From Maribacter forsetii DSM 18668 (lineage in GTDB: Bacteria; Bacteroidota; Bacteroidia; Flavobacteriales; Flavobacteriaceae): 64,000 nt of DNA. Shown in pieces: positions 9,154 through 17,123 of the stretch. A model generated the notes under the pieces. It had not been told where the DNA came from. It saw only the letters and a program-made list of their open reading frames with translations, and searched no databases. The stretch is from assembly GCF_000744105.1 (NCBI RefSeq), contig NZ_JQLH01000001.1, positions 2,418,001 through 2,482,000 on the forward strand, written 5' to 3'. A program made the position numbers and the translations under genes. Positions within the stretch are counted from its first letter, which is position 1, and every line of letters begins with the position of its first letter.

Positions 9154-9711
9154 CTATTCTTCGCTGCTCATGACATCACTTAGCTCCAGCTCTTCATCCA
9201 TAGTGTCGTCAACCGGTACTGAATCTTTCAATATGTTGAATTTCTCAACACGCTCCATATCATCTTCTTCACCAGAGAAATAAGGGAATACGTCCATTAT
9301 AGGAGATTCTGATATTGACGGTACAGAGTATTCACCCATGGTATCTTTCATTACACTTATGGTATTGTCATAAGCTTCCTTTACATCGTTTGCCTGAATC
9401 AACAAATACATATTGGTCTTACGCTCCTTACCGCTTTCTTCGTCAAAGGCAATTAAAGAAACTTTAGATTTAAACCATCTGTCCGAATTTTCGAACGGAT
9501 GAATCTCGGCAAAATTTGCGACCTTAATATTGGTGATTTTAATTTCTTCCGTATCGCTTAAGTAAGCTGACATTTCTTCGGTAATTCTACTCTCGGCTTC
9601 GGTATAGGAAATGGCATCAACCAAAAAAGGCTCTGTTTTCACCTTTAACATTCCTGAAGCTTCGTCTAGCTTTCTATATTTTATTTTACACTCGTACCAC
9701 GTTGCACTCAT
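9154..9711 (-). CDS. DUF4494 domain-containing protein
   Basis: 185 aa cytosolic protein of a conserved Bacteroidota family. Seen: the N-terminal MSATWYECKIKYRKLDE, PFLVDAISYTEAE, AEIHPFENSDRWFKSKVSLIAFDEESGKE, and TNMYLLIQANDVKEAYDN, typical of DUF4494. An acidic tail (after about residue 150) is specific to this gene. Function unknown. It is convergent with the fasciclin gene and single. Confidence 0.88.
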   Translation of the reverse strand: MSATWYECKIKYRKLDEASGMLKVKTEPFLVDAISYTEAESRITEEMSAYLSDTEEIKITNIKVANFAEIHPFENSDRWFKSKVSLIAFDEESGKERKTNMYLLIQANDVKEAYDNTISVMKDTMGEYSVPSISESPIMDVFPYFSGEEDDMERVEKFNILKDSVPVDDTMDEELELSDVMSSEE

Positions 9712-9899
9712 AATTTGCTTTTATTTTGGGGTGCTAAATATACTTCTTAGTCATAGTTTGAAAAGCCAAAAAATGCAATAGATATTCACAATTTAGGGGT
9801 GATGAGTGTAGTCTACTTAAAATTAGACACTTAGAAGTCTTTCAATAATTTCTGAAATATTGAACAATTGTATAATATAAAATTGGAAAGAATTACGAA

Positions 9900-10574
9900 T
9901 TAAAACAATTCATCTTTTACCCGGTCATAATAAGAATCACTAACGGGTATCATAACCTCTGACAGTAGTAAATCTCTACCTTTTAAGCCGGTTACACTGT
10001 TTTTATTAATGATATATGATCTATGCACTCTCATAAACATAGCACTTGGCAACTCTTGTTCTAAGGCTTTTAAACGTTGATTGCTTATAATTTTCTTGTC
10101 AGCCATATGGAAGGTAACATACTCACTATCGCTTACGATATACTGAATATCTTCAAATTTCACCTTATGTAAATCATAGCCGGATTTAATAGTAAATGAA
10201 TCGGACTTTTCTACTATTTTATTGCTTTTCACCTTATTTACAGCAGTAACAAAACGTTCAAACGTTATTGGTTTTAATAGATAATCTACTGCATTTAATT
10301 CATATCCTTCCAAAGCATATTGAGAGTATGCTGTGGTAAAAATTATCTTAGTATTAGAATCTACCATTTTAGCAAAATCAGTCCCCTTGATCTCGGGCAT
10401 TTGAATGTCCAAAAACAAAACATCTACATCATGTTCTTTCATTAATTGTAAAGCCTCTAACGGATTTTCAGCCTCTCCCACCAAATTCAAAAAATCTAAT
10501 TTTTCGATATAACTTATCAGTAGGGCTCGTGCCAATTCTTCGTCATCTACGACTATACAATTTATACTATTCAT
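9900..10574 (-). CDS. LytTR-family response regulator
   Basis: 224 aa. Receiver domain with VVDDEE (8-13), phospho-acceptor D56 in FLDIQMPEIKG, and K in LLKPI; LytTR domain from about 127 (DSFTIKSGYDLHKVKFEDIQYI, MRVHRSYIINKNSV). It overlaps the kinase gene by 8 bases, so kinase and regulator are translated together. It faces away from the EF-hand gene whose promoter carries LytTR-like repeats, so it is the nearest candidate for control of that gene and of the YHYH genes that follow. Confidence 0.95.
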   Translation of the reverse strand: MNSINCIVVDDEELARALLISYIEKLDFLNLVGEAENPLEALQLMKEHDVDVLFLDIQMPEIKGTDFAKMVDSNTKIIFTTAYSQYALEGYELNAVDYLLKPITFERFVTAVNKVKSNKIVEKSDSFTIKSGYDLHKVKFEDIQYIVSDSEYVTFHMADKKIISNQRLKALEQELPSAMFMRVHRSYIINKNSVTGLKGRDLLLSEVMIPVSDSYYDRVKDELF

Positions 10575-11664
10575 TCAACTGCAGTTTTAAATTCACTTTA
10601 AAAGCCTCTGTGGTTTCATTAATTAGTAATTCATGACGGTTAGGATATAGAATTGCCAATCGTTTCTTTACATTATCTATCCCAATACCGCCAACATCAT
10701 CCTTTATTACCTTAAATTCAGGTTTACTGTTCTCTAGCTCAAAATCAATACTACTTTCGGTAGCAGTAATTTTAAGATTAATAAAGGTTCCTGTTACTTT
10801 TTCAATATTACTATGCTTTAAGGCATTTTCCAAAAAAGGAATCAATAACATAGGTACTATTTCAACATTTTGATTCTCAATTGAAAAAGTCGTCGTTATA
10901 GGATATGTTTTACTACTCTTAAGACAAAATAGTTTTATGTAATTTTCAATGTAATCTATCTCCTTGTAAAGTGGCACAATTTCTTGCTCGCACTCGTATA
11001 AAACATACCTAAGCATATCTGACAAGTAGCTAATACTCTGTTGTGTTCTTCCAGAATCTATAGCAGACAATGCATATATATTGTTCAAAGCATTGAATAA
11101 AAAATGCGGATTGATCTGTGATTTCAATAGCTTCAATTCTGTTTGTAAAGCCTCATTTTTATTGATTACTATTTCCTCCTCTTTTCGCTGAGCAAATAAA
11201 AATAGTTCAACAAGGGTAGCAATTACATAGGCTAAAGCAATCAATAACAAATTAATGAAATATCTTGAAGGTGGTCTACGATTAATATCTAATGGAGGTC
11301 CATCTTCAAATCTAGGTCCCGTTCCTGGTCCGCCAGCTCCGGGTCTCTGTCCAAATCCAGGACCAGGCATCTGTCTTATCGTATTTTCAGACCCTAGTAT
11401 TTGATCAGGAACAATATTGGTTAAAATTAGCGTGACCACAAAAACCGTAATTATAGAGACTATAGTAAATGTTACATACTTTTTTTTAAGTAATAATTGT
11501 GGAACCGTATAGTAAATCAATATCGCAATTACTACAATCTGGAACAAGAGTGCCAATCCATTTTCAACTGCAAATTGAATATCACTGCCACTAAAAATCC
11601 AAGCAGTTGACCAAATCAGTAACCATAGGGCTACATGAAATATAAAATTCTTATGTCTGTTCAT
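10567..11664 (-). CDS. LytS-type sensor histidine kinase with Gly/Pro-rich extracytoplasmic loop
   Basis: 365 aa. Four predicted membrane helices (about 9-25, 36-52, 63-82, 135-157) with a Gly/Pro-rich loop of about 45 residues (RQMPGPGFGQRPGAGG...) before the last helix, a short coiled coil, then the His_kinase domain with H187 in INPHFLFNALNN, N-box FLENALKHS and G-box GGIGIDNVKKR. The overlap with the regulator gene makes the pair obvious. The Gly/Pro loop may be the sensing part. The kinase-regulator pair is divergent from the EF-hand gene. Confidence 0.94.
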   Translation of the reverse strand: MNRHKNFIFHVALWLLIWSTAWIFSGSDIQFAVENGLALLFQIVVIAILIYYTVPQLLLKKKYVTFTIVSIITVFVVTLILTNIVPDQILGSENTIRQMPGPGFGQRPGAGGPGTGPRFEDGPPLDINRRPPSRYFINLLLIALAYVIATLVELFLFAQRKEEEIVINKNEALQTELKLLKSQINPHFLFNALNNIYALSAIDSGRTQQSISYLSDMLRYVLYECEQEIVPLYKEIDYIENYIKLFCLKSSKTYPITTTFSIENQNVEIVPMLLIPFLENALKHSNIEKVTGTFINLKITATESSIDFELENSKPEFKVIKDDVGGIGIDNVKKRLAILYPNRHELLINETTEAFKVNLKLQLNE

Positions 11665-11735
11665 GATGCAAATAAAAGGAATAAAAATTCAAACATACCC
11701 CGTAAATATGGCGATAAACAGGTTATACTAAAGAG

Positions 11736-11822
11736 TTCGCTGTTTATAATATGGCATTCACTTAAAAGTAAACAGCAAATACTTAATACGCTCATATTAC
11801 ATTAAAGTTTCTTACATCTTTG
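11736..11822 (+). promoter_or_regulatory. LytTR-type triple direct repeat and -7 element before the EF-hand gene
   Basis: Half-sites TTCGCTGT at 11736, TTCACTTA at 11757 and AATACTTA at 11778 are each 21 bp apart. The last starts 37 bp before the -7-like element CATCTTTG (11815-11822). The same 21/37 geometry occurs at three other promoters in the window. The third, weaker half-site fits only through its ACTTA core. Confidence 0.7.
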
Positions 11823-11853
11823 TATTCGAATATTAACTATAAAATTAAAATAT

Positions 11854-12135
11854 ATGAAACGTATTACTTTAAAAACAGGATTACTTTTTGCAATGTTAGT
11901 TGCATTTGGAACTGTAGCTGTTAACGCACAATCTAGAGGAGAAAGAAAAGAACCACCTACATATGCCAAACTTTTAGAAGAGATGGATGCAGATGAAGAT
12001 GGTCAGCTTTCTGAAGATGAAGTAAAAGGTCCTTTAAAGGATAATTTTTCTGAAATAGATACCAATGAAGATGGTTTTATTTCTGAAGAAGAATTCGACG
12101 AGGCTCCAAAACCAAAAGGAAGACCTAGAAACTAA
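11854..12135 (+). CDS. Secreted EF-hand calcium-binding protein
   Basis: 93 aa. Signal peptide (1-25, cleavage after VNA), then two adjacent EF-hand loops, DADEDGQLSEDE and DTNEDGFISEEE, each with the acidic ligands at positions 1, 3, 5 and the final Glu at 12. A basic/proline tail PKPKGRPRN follows. It is small, periplasmic or secreted, and should bind Ca2+. The gene is divergent from the second LytS/LytTR pair and has LytTR-like repeats at its promoter; it ends at a hairpin terminator. Role unknown; possibly a Ca2+-dependent partner of the YHYH proteins (inference). Confidence 0.92.
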   Translation: MKRITLKTGLLFAMLVAFGTVAVNAQSRGERKEPPTYAKLLEEMDADEDGQLSEDEVKGPLKDNFSEIDTNEDGFISEEEFDEAPKPKGRPRN

Positions 12136-12190
12136 GTTTTCCTCAATATTGAAGAGAATTATAATTTCAATAATTTGTTTGTTAGCTTGA

Positions 12191-12218
12191 AGCTTCACGA
12201 TAATTCGTGAAGCTTTTA
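12191..12218 (+). terminator. Hairpin terminator after the EF-hand gene
   Basis: Perfect 10-bp stem AGCTTCACGA / TCGTGAAGCT (12191-12200 and 12205-12214), loop TAAT, followed by T residues. Confidence 0.8.
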
Positions 12219-12244
12219 CTACCAAAAGGGAAATATTTTATTTA

Positions 12245-12994
12245 ATGATATTCAGAAAGGTTAGAAGTAAACTATTAAAACTAGAAAAGTTCAAAACCTA
12301 TTTAGTATATGCTTTAGGTGAAATTCTGCTGATCGTAATTGGTCTTTTAATTGCATGGAAAATCAATGATTTAAATGAATCTAGAAAAAATAGAATCGTA
12401 GAAGTAAAAATCTATAAAAGCTTAAGTCAAGAGCTAAACACCAATTTGGGAGTATTAGATAGTGCTATTGCAGATTACACTAAAAATATTCAAACCTTAC
12501 AAAATACCATCAACTACTTAGGTGTGGAACCCACGGACCTAACATCGGACGCCAAATCAATGATTGTTAATTTAAACTATCATAAAACCATCGTTAGAGA
12601 TGAAGCGATAAACTCTATAAACGCCACCAATAAGTTTGAATTTATTGAAAGTGATTCCCTTAAAAAGCTTATTGCTGCTTACCCGAACGAACTTGATAAT
12701 TTCAACATACAACAGGGTAAGATTGAGAATATTATTACCGAGCGATTAAAACCGGTTATAGAAAAGCATATTTCTTTAATAGAAATTTTACCGGAAGACA
12801 GTTATAATTATCAGCGGATAAAAAATTATGGCAATTCGTCTAACTATTCTGAATTACTTGTTAGTAGGGAATATCAAAATAGTGTAATAGATAGATTGCT
12901 GCAGACCAAAGATCAGCTTACAATTGCTAGGAACTTAAGAAATAAAACAAAAATAATTGCCACAAAATTGAATCAAGAACTGAACAGATCCTAA
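12245..12994 (+). CDS. DUF6090-like membrane-anchored protein
   Basis: 249 aa. The start IFRKVRSKLLKLEKFKTYLVYALGEILLIVIGLLIAWKINDLNE is the hallmark of DUF6090: a basic segment, one membrane helix at about 19-38, then WKINDLNE. The rest is a mostly helical extracytoplasmic region that may form coiled coils. Function unknown; the family is common next to Bacteroidota two-component genes. It is followed after 36 bases by a YHYH gene. Confidence 0.82.
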   Translation: MIFRKVRSKLLKLEKFKTYLVYALGEILLIVIGLLIAWKINDLNESRKNRIVEVKIYKSLSQELNTNLGVLDSAIADYTKNIQTLQNTINYLGVEPTDLTSDAKSMIVNLNYHKTIVRDEAINSINATNKFEFIESDSLKKLIAAYPNELDNFNIQQGKIENIITERLKPVIEKHISLIEILPEDSYNYQRIKNYGNSSNYSELLVSREYQNSVIDRLLQTKDQLTIARNLRNKTKIIATKLNQELNRS

Positions 12995-13030
12995 ACACTT
13001 TAAAACAACATCAATTTAAACCATTGAACT

Positions 13031-14071
13031 ATGATACAGAAAAGTAAATATCACGTTTTAGCTTTCTCTATTTTCACCTTTGTCATTATCAGTTTTGTTG
13101 GCTGTAGTAACGAAGATGCCTCTTCAGATGATTTGGTGACCGAAGATGGTGAAGATACGGTTACCACTAACGACTCTACAGATGAAGACACAAATGTGGT
13201 AAGCGTAGATGCTTCATATTTTTATACCGAAGATGGGTCGGTTACCATAACCTTGGTACCATGTACACTATCAGATGGTACAGAAACCGATTGCTATGAA
13301 ATAGTAACAACGAGCTTGCCCGGTGATCATGAAATGGGACCTTGGTGCCCCGGTAATATTGAAGATGACGCTACAGAAGGTGGTATTTGGTTAGAAGGTG
13401 GTGAAGTATATGATGTTGATGGTGCCTTTGTAGAGAATTTAGCTGAATTCTATAACGATGATAATTGGATGATGTATGATGAAAACGGAGACATTTATAT
13501 TACAGAAACCGAAGATGATTGTATTAATGCAGCCAACCCAAACGTTGGTGCTGAATACGAAAATTTTTGTGTTGAATGCCTACCTTCCTATATAACCGAT
13601 CTAAGTCAGACTTGGACCATACCCATCACTCCAGTGGCTCAAAATACTTCAGTACTTTTTAATACCGCTGCACAAGGTCCGCAAACAACCACTGCACCAT
13701 CTACCCGTGGTGTTGCCTTAAACGGTATCGAATTTTCTGCTCCGGCACCTGTAGATAATATTCTTGGCGCCTATACCTTGGCACCTTTTGACGATGCCGG
13801 TGGTCATATCAACGTACACCAAGGATATCATTATCATGCTGCTACCGGTTTTAGTACCAAGATTGTTCAAGAAGATGGTCATGCCGCATTAATAGGTTAT
13901 GCTCTAGACGGTTTCGGTATTTACGAACTATCGGACAGTAGTGGTGAAGAGGCTACTGGCTTAGATGAATTAAGAGGCCATGAAGATGACACCAGAGGTT
14001 ATCATTACCACGTAGATGCAGCAGGGAACAATAACTTTATCGATGGATTAAAGGGTGCGTACGTAAATTAA
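13031..14071 (+). CDS. YHYH-domain lipoprotein
   Basis: 346 aa. Lipoprotein signal (lipobox VGCSN, Cys about 25) and an acidic Asp/Glu/Thr linker (26-60). The YHYH domain contains SLPGDHEM, a Cys-rich part (CTLSDGTETDCYEI, WCPGNIEDD, CINAANP, FCVECLPSY), then VALNGIEF, GGHINVHQGYHYH (YHYH at 266-269), IGYALDGFGIYE and a second GYHYH (324-327). The repeat spacing of 58 residues matches that of the third YHYH protein (60), which shows a duplicated module. Probably outer-membrane anchored. Function unknown; metal binding by the His/Tyr clusters is possible (inference). Confidence 0.9.
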   Translation: MIQKSKYHVLAFSIFTFVIISFVGCSNEDASSDDLVTEDGEDTVTTNDSTDEDTNVVSVDASYFYTEDGSVTITLVPCTLSDGTETDCYEIVTTSLPGDHEMGPWCPGNIEDDATEGGIWLEGGEVYDVDGAFVENLAEFYNDDNWMMYDENGDIYITETEDDCINAANPNVGAEYENFCVECLPSYITDLSQTWTIPITPVAQNTSVLFNTAAQGPQTTTAPSTRGVALNGIEFSAPAPVDNILGAYTLAPFDDAGGHINVHQGYHYHAATGFSTKIVQEDGHAALIGYALDGFGIYELSDSSGEEATGLDELRGHEDDTRGYHYHVDAAGNNNFIDGLKGAYVN

Positions 14072-14082
14072 AAATCAAGGAT

Positions 14083-14703
14083 ATGAAAAAGTATATATCA
14101 GTTTGTATCGTAGTGCTATGTTCCATGCTAGGTTATGCTCATAACCCAGATATCTCTACCACAATGCTGGTAGAAAAAGGAGATGGCACATGGATACTAC
14201 AGATCAGTTCTTCATTAACTGCTTTTCAACAAGAGGTTAGAACCCATTTTACCGAAACTCCTTATAATTCCCCCGAGGAGTTTCAACAAATGGTTTTAGA
14301 GCATATTAAGAATAACCTTGAAATTAGTTATAACAATGGCTCAAAAATCAACTTTGGTCAAGGTATAGTAAAGCTAGGTCATGAAACTAAAGTCGTATTC
14401 GAAGTATTTGGAATACCTTCTAATTTACAGTCCTTACAGGTAACAAACACCACCTTTAAGGATATTGGTAGAAGCCAAAGTGCGCTGTTTTTATTTAAAG
14501 ACGGTTTTCAAAAAGACCAGTTTGTTTTAAATAACGAGAATGGTCATACACAAGAACTTATAGCAAGCGGAAATAAGTTTATTGAGCCTAACGAACAGAA
14601 TGCAAGCTTCAATTCTACTTTTGCCATAATAATCGTAATTAGTCTTTTGGTATTTAGCTTTATCGTTCAAAAGACCATTCTTTCAAAAGTTCCTATTGAA
14701 TAA
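14083..14703 (+). CDS. DUF6702-like secreted/membrane-anchored protein
   Basis: 206 aa. Signal peptide (1-19) followed directly by HNPDISTTMLVEKGDGTWILQISSSLTAF, a beta-rich body and a C-terminal membrane helix (about 181-198, FAIIIVISLLVFSFIVQ) with a short basic tail. The H at the start of the mature protein, the secreted state and the size resemble the DUF6702 group of Bacteroidota. An N-terminal His after cleavage can bind copper in some proteins, but nothing here proves that. It is 11 bases after a YHYH gene, so co-transcribed. Confidence 0.6.
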   Translation: MKKYISVCIVVLCSMLGYAHNPDISTTMLVEKGDGTWILQISSSLTAFQQEVRTHFTETPYNSPEEFQQMVLEHIKNNLEISYNNGSKINFGQGIVKLGHETKVVFEVFGIPSNLQSLQVTNTTFKDIGRSQSALFLFKDGFQKDQFVLNNENGHTQELIASGNKFIEPNEQNASFNSTFAIIIVISLLVFSFIVQKTILSKVPIE

Positions 14704-14782
14704 CCTAACTATTACAATTAGCGGTTAGATTTTTTGATTTTTACAACCTATCAAAAATTCATCAACTTTAAAACATCGGTCA

Positions 14783-14848
14783 TTCGCTTAATACAGTCGG
14801 TAGTTCACTGATTATTGAAAATTCCATATAAACATATGATTATACTTG
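14783..14848 (+). promoter_or_regulatory. LytTR-type direct repeat and -7 element before the third YHYH gene
   Basis: Half-sites TTCGCTTA (14783-14790) and TTCACTGA (14804-14811), 21 bp apart and embedded in a longer CGGT-led repeat (14777 and 14798). The -7-like element TATACTTG begins at 14841, 37 bp after the second half-site. No good -33 box is present, so activation by the bound regulator is likely. Confidence 0.78.
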
Positions 14849-14942
14849 TGCCGTAAACTTAAATGGTCATAAAAAAAACACATATTTATCCAACTAAGAA
14901 TACATTGAGCGACACTTATAAAACTCCATTAAATTAACAATT

Positions 14943-15734
14943 ATGAGAAAAAACAGTTTAAATAGAATACCAAAATCTTCGCTAGTTATAGCCTTGTCAT
15001 TTATAACACTTTTAGCATGTAGTAGTGATAGTGTAGATGATGATGTTCTTGAAGATATTGTAAGTTCTGATAGTGAAGAGGAAGATGAAGAAATTGCTAC
15101 TGAACTGCATGCTGCATACAGTGCTTTTAATACAGATGCAGTTACCATTTATTTAGATGGATCTGAGGTAGTCATTGAGACCACAGGTTTGCCTAATCAT
15201 GAAACTGTTTATTGGGGAGAGGGTAATTCTCTTTATAGAGAGGAAGATGATGTGGATAAAACCCCTAGCATTATGTCCAGCAATAATAATGCAACAACTA
15301 TTCGTGTAGATGCTACCCCTAATTTAACGGGGAGCACTGTAGAAACAGAATTGAATACTATTGGTATAGCAGTAAGTGGTTCCTCAATATTTAATGATCA
15401 AGAAGGTGGTGGGGCGTTAGACCAAGCTGCAGGTAGTTTAGACTGGACAGGTGCTCATATTGGTCCTGGAGTTTATCATTATCATTTAGAGCCTAAAGCT
15501 TTTACGGATGATGATGATAACCTAGTAGGTATATTATTGGATGGCGTTTTTCTTTACGGAAGAAAATGTAGTGCAACCGGAGATTATCCTACGGATTTAG
15601 ATGCTTCTGGCGGACATACTTCCACTACACAATATACCGATGGTGAAGAGGAATATCACTACCATATCATTAATGAGGTATATTCAACAACAGGTTCGTA
15701 CTTGGCTTTTGCCGGTCCATACCAAGGATACTAA
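14943..15734 (+). CDS. YHYH-domain lipoprotein
   Basis: 263 aa. Lipobox LACSS (Cys about 23), acidic Asp/Glu/Ser linker (24-52), then a compact YHYH domain: TGLPNHETVYWGEGN, GIAVSGSSIF, GAHIGPGVYHYH (YHYH at 178-181), VGILLDGVFLYGRK, GGHTSTTQY and EEYHYH (238-241), ending GPYQGY. It has the same order of motifs as the protein at 13031 and is the most compact of the three in this window. It has its own promoter with LytTR-like repeats and leads the MORN and SCO genes. Confidence 0.9.
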   Translation: MRKNSLNRIPKSSLVIALSFITLLACSSDSVDDDVLEDIVSSDSEEEDEEIATELHAAYSAFNTDAVTIYLDGSEVVIETTGLPNHETVYWGEGNSLYREEDDVDKTPSIMSSNNNATTIRVDATPNLTGSTVETELNTIGIAVSGSSIFNDQEGGGALDQAAGSLDWTGAHIGPGVYHYHLEPKAFTDDDDNLVGILLDGVFLYGRKCSATGDYPTDLDASGGHTSTTQYTDGEEEYHYHIINEVYSTTGSYLAFAGPYQGY

Positions 15735-15739
15735 TATTT

Positions 15740-16363
15740 ATGAAATTCACTTCTCTTTATTTATTCGTTTCGCTTTTGTTCATTTCATTGAACAGCTGTA
15801 AACATGCACCTGAAACAACAGAAAGTAAGGAAGAGCAATTGGTTATTGAAAATGTAACTAAGTTTAAGGAAGAATTAGAACTAAATCAATTAGAAGGTAC
15901 ATGGTATTATAAAAACTCACCTTATGATGGCTATTCATTAGCTTTACATGAGAATGGGCAACTGGCTGAAAAGGTGGGTTTTATTGAAGGAAAAAGACAA
16001 GGTGTTGTACAAAGGTTTTCCACAAACGGCGTATTGCGGGTAGAGTATTATTATAAAGATAACAGAATAGAAGGCAGTTATAAATCATGGTGGGAAAATG
16101 GACAATTGGCGCAAGATGCCATGTATGTAAATGGCAAAATGCATGGTAAGGAGAAAAAATGGTATCCAGACGGTCAATTGGCAAAAGAACGCAATTTAGT
16201 AAATGGACAAGAGGAGGGATTACAAAAAGCGTGGCTAAAAAACGGAACCTTGTATGTTAATTACGAAGCTAAAAACGGACGTATTTTTGGATTGAGAAGA
16301 GCCAATTCTTGCTATCAATTAGAGGATGAAGTTGTAATTAGATCAGAAAACGAATTATTATGA
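15740..16363 (+). CDS. MORN/YwqK-repeat lipoprotein
   Basis: 207 aa. Lipobox LNSCKH (Cys about 20), short linker, then four or five repeats of the type GxLxxxxxYxNGQLAxxxxYxNGKxxGxxKxW (HENGQLAEK, ENGQLAQDAMYVNGKMHGKEKKWYPDGQLAKE, KNGTLYVNY). These MORN-like repeats are annotated elsewhere as YwqK-type toxin-antitoxin proteins, but no toxin is near and secretion makes that role unlikely here. It lies 5 bases after the YHYH gene and overlaps the SCO gene by 4 bases. Confidence 0.85.
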   Translation: MKFTSLYLFVSLLFISLNSCKHAPETTESKEEQLVIENVTKFKEELELNQLEGTWYYKNSPYDGYSLALHENGQLAEKVGFIEGKRQGVVQRFSTNGVLRVEYYYKDNRIEGSYKSWWENGQLAQDAMYVNGKMHGKEKKWYPDGQLAKERNLVNGQEEGLQKAWLKNGTLYVNYEAKNGRIFGLRRANSCYQLEDEVVIRSENELL

Positions 16364-17034
16364 ACAAGACAGTACTTTCTATAGTTGTTGTATTTCTTTT
16401 TGCTGCTTGTAAACAAACAGTGAAAAAAGAGAACATACAGGTTAAAGAGACCAGTAGGGTAGAGCACTTGCCTTATTATAATGATGAATCATTTACCCCA
16501 CATTGGATAACTCCTAATACTGAAGAAGAAAAACAATTTCACAAAATTCCTGATTTTAAGCTGGTTGATCAGTTAGGAGATACATTGACCCAGAAGTCTT
16601 TCGAAAACCAAATTTATATTACTGATTTCTTTTTTACTACTTGCCCTGGTATTTGTCTTAAAATGACAAATAATATGACCAAGGTACAAGAGGCTTTTTT
16701 AGACAATGATGAAGTAGCTATTCTTTCACATTCAGTAACTCCTTCAATAGATTCCGTTTCTGTATTGAAGACATATGCTGAAAAAAACGGAGTTATTGAT
16801 TCTAAATGGCACTTGGTGACCGGTGATAAGAACGAAATTTATAATTTAGGAAGAAACGAATATTTTGTAGAAAACGACTTAGGAATTCCAAAAGATATTA
16901 ATGATTTTCTACACACAGAAAACTTTCTGCTCATTGATAAAAACAAGCATATACGAGGTATTTATAACGGATTAAATAGAGCATCTATAGCGCAATTGAT
17001 AACGGACACTGAGGCTTTACTTAACGAAATCTAA
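16360..17034 (+). CDS. SCO1/SenC/PrrC-family lipoprotein
   Basis: 224 aa. Lipobox FAACKQ (Cys about 17) and a thioredoxin-like fold. The copper-binding motif CPGIC is present at C95 and C99 (TTCPGICLKMTNNM), with the third ligand H185 in DFLHTENFLL. SCO proteins deliver copper to cytochrome oxidase or act as thiol-disulfide reductases. The ATGA overlap with the MORN gene shows translational coupling, and no oxidase gene is near. Co-transcription with a YHYH gene hints that YHYH maturation or function involves copper or thiols (inference). Confidence 0.92.
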   Translation: MNKTVLSIVVVFLFAACKQTVKKENIQVKETSRVEHLPYYNDESFTPHWITPNTEEEKQFHKIPDFKLVDQLGDTLTQKSFENQIYITDFFFTTCPGICLKMTNNMTKVQEAFLDNDEVAILSHSVTPSIDSVSVLKTYAEKNGVIDSKWHLVTGDKNEIYNLGRNEYFVENDLGIPKDINDFLHTENFLLIDKNKHIRGIYNGLNRASIAQLITDTEALLNEI

Positions 17035-17123
17035 TACTGGAGATAGTTTTAAATTCTGCTATTTCTAAAATACAAAAATATTCTTGCTATCATTCTAAAA
17101 GTGTAACTTACAACTACAAAACA

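Noticed and set aside
15740..16363. MORN/YwqK protein as an antitoxin
   Set aside because: It has a lipoprotein signal and no adjacent toxin gene; the name from databases does not fit the context.
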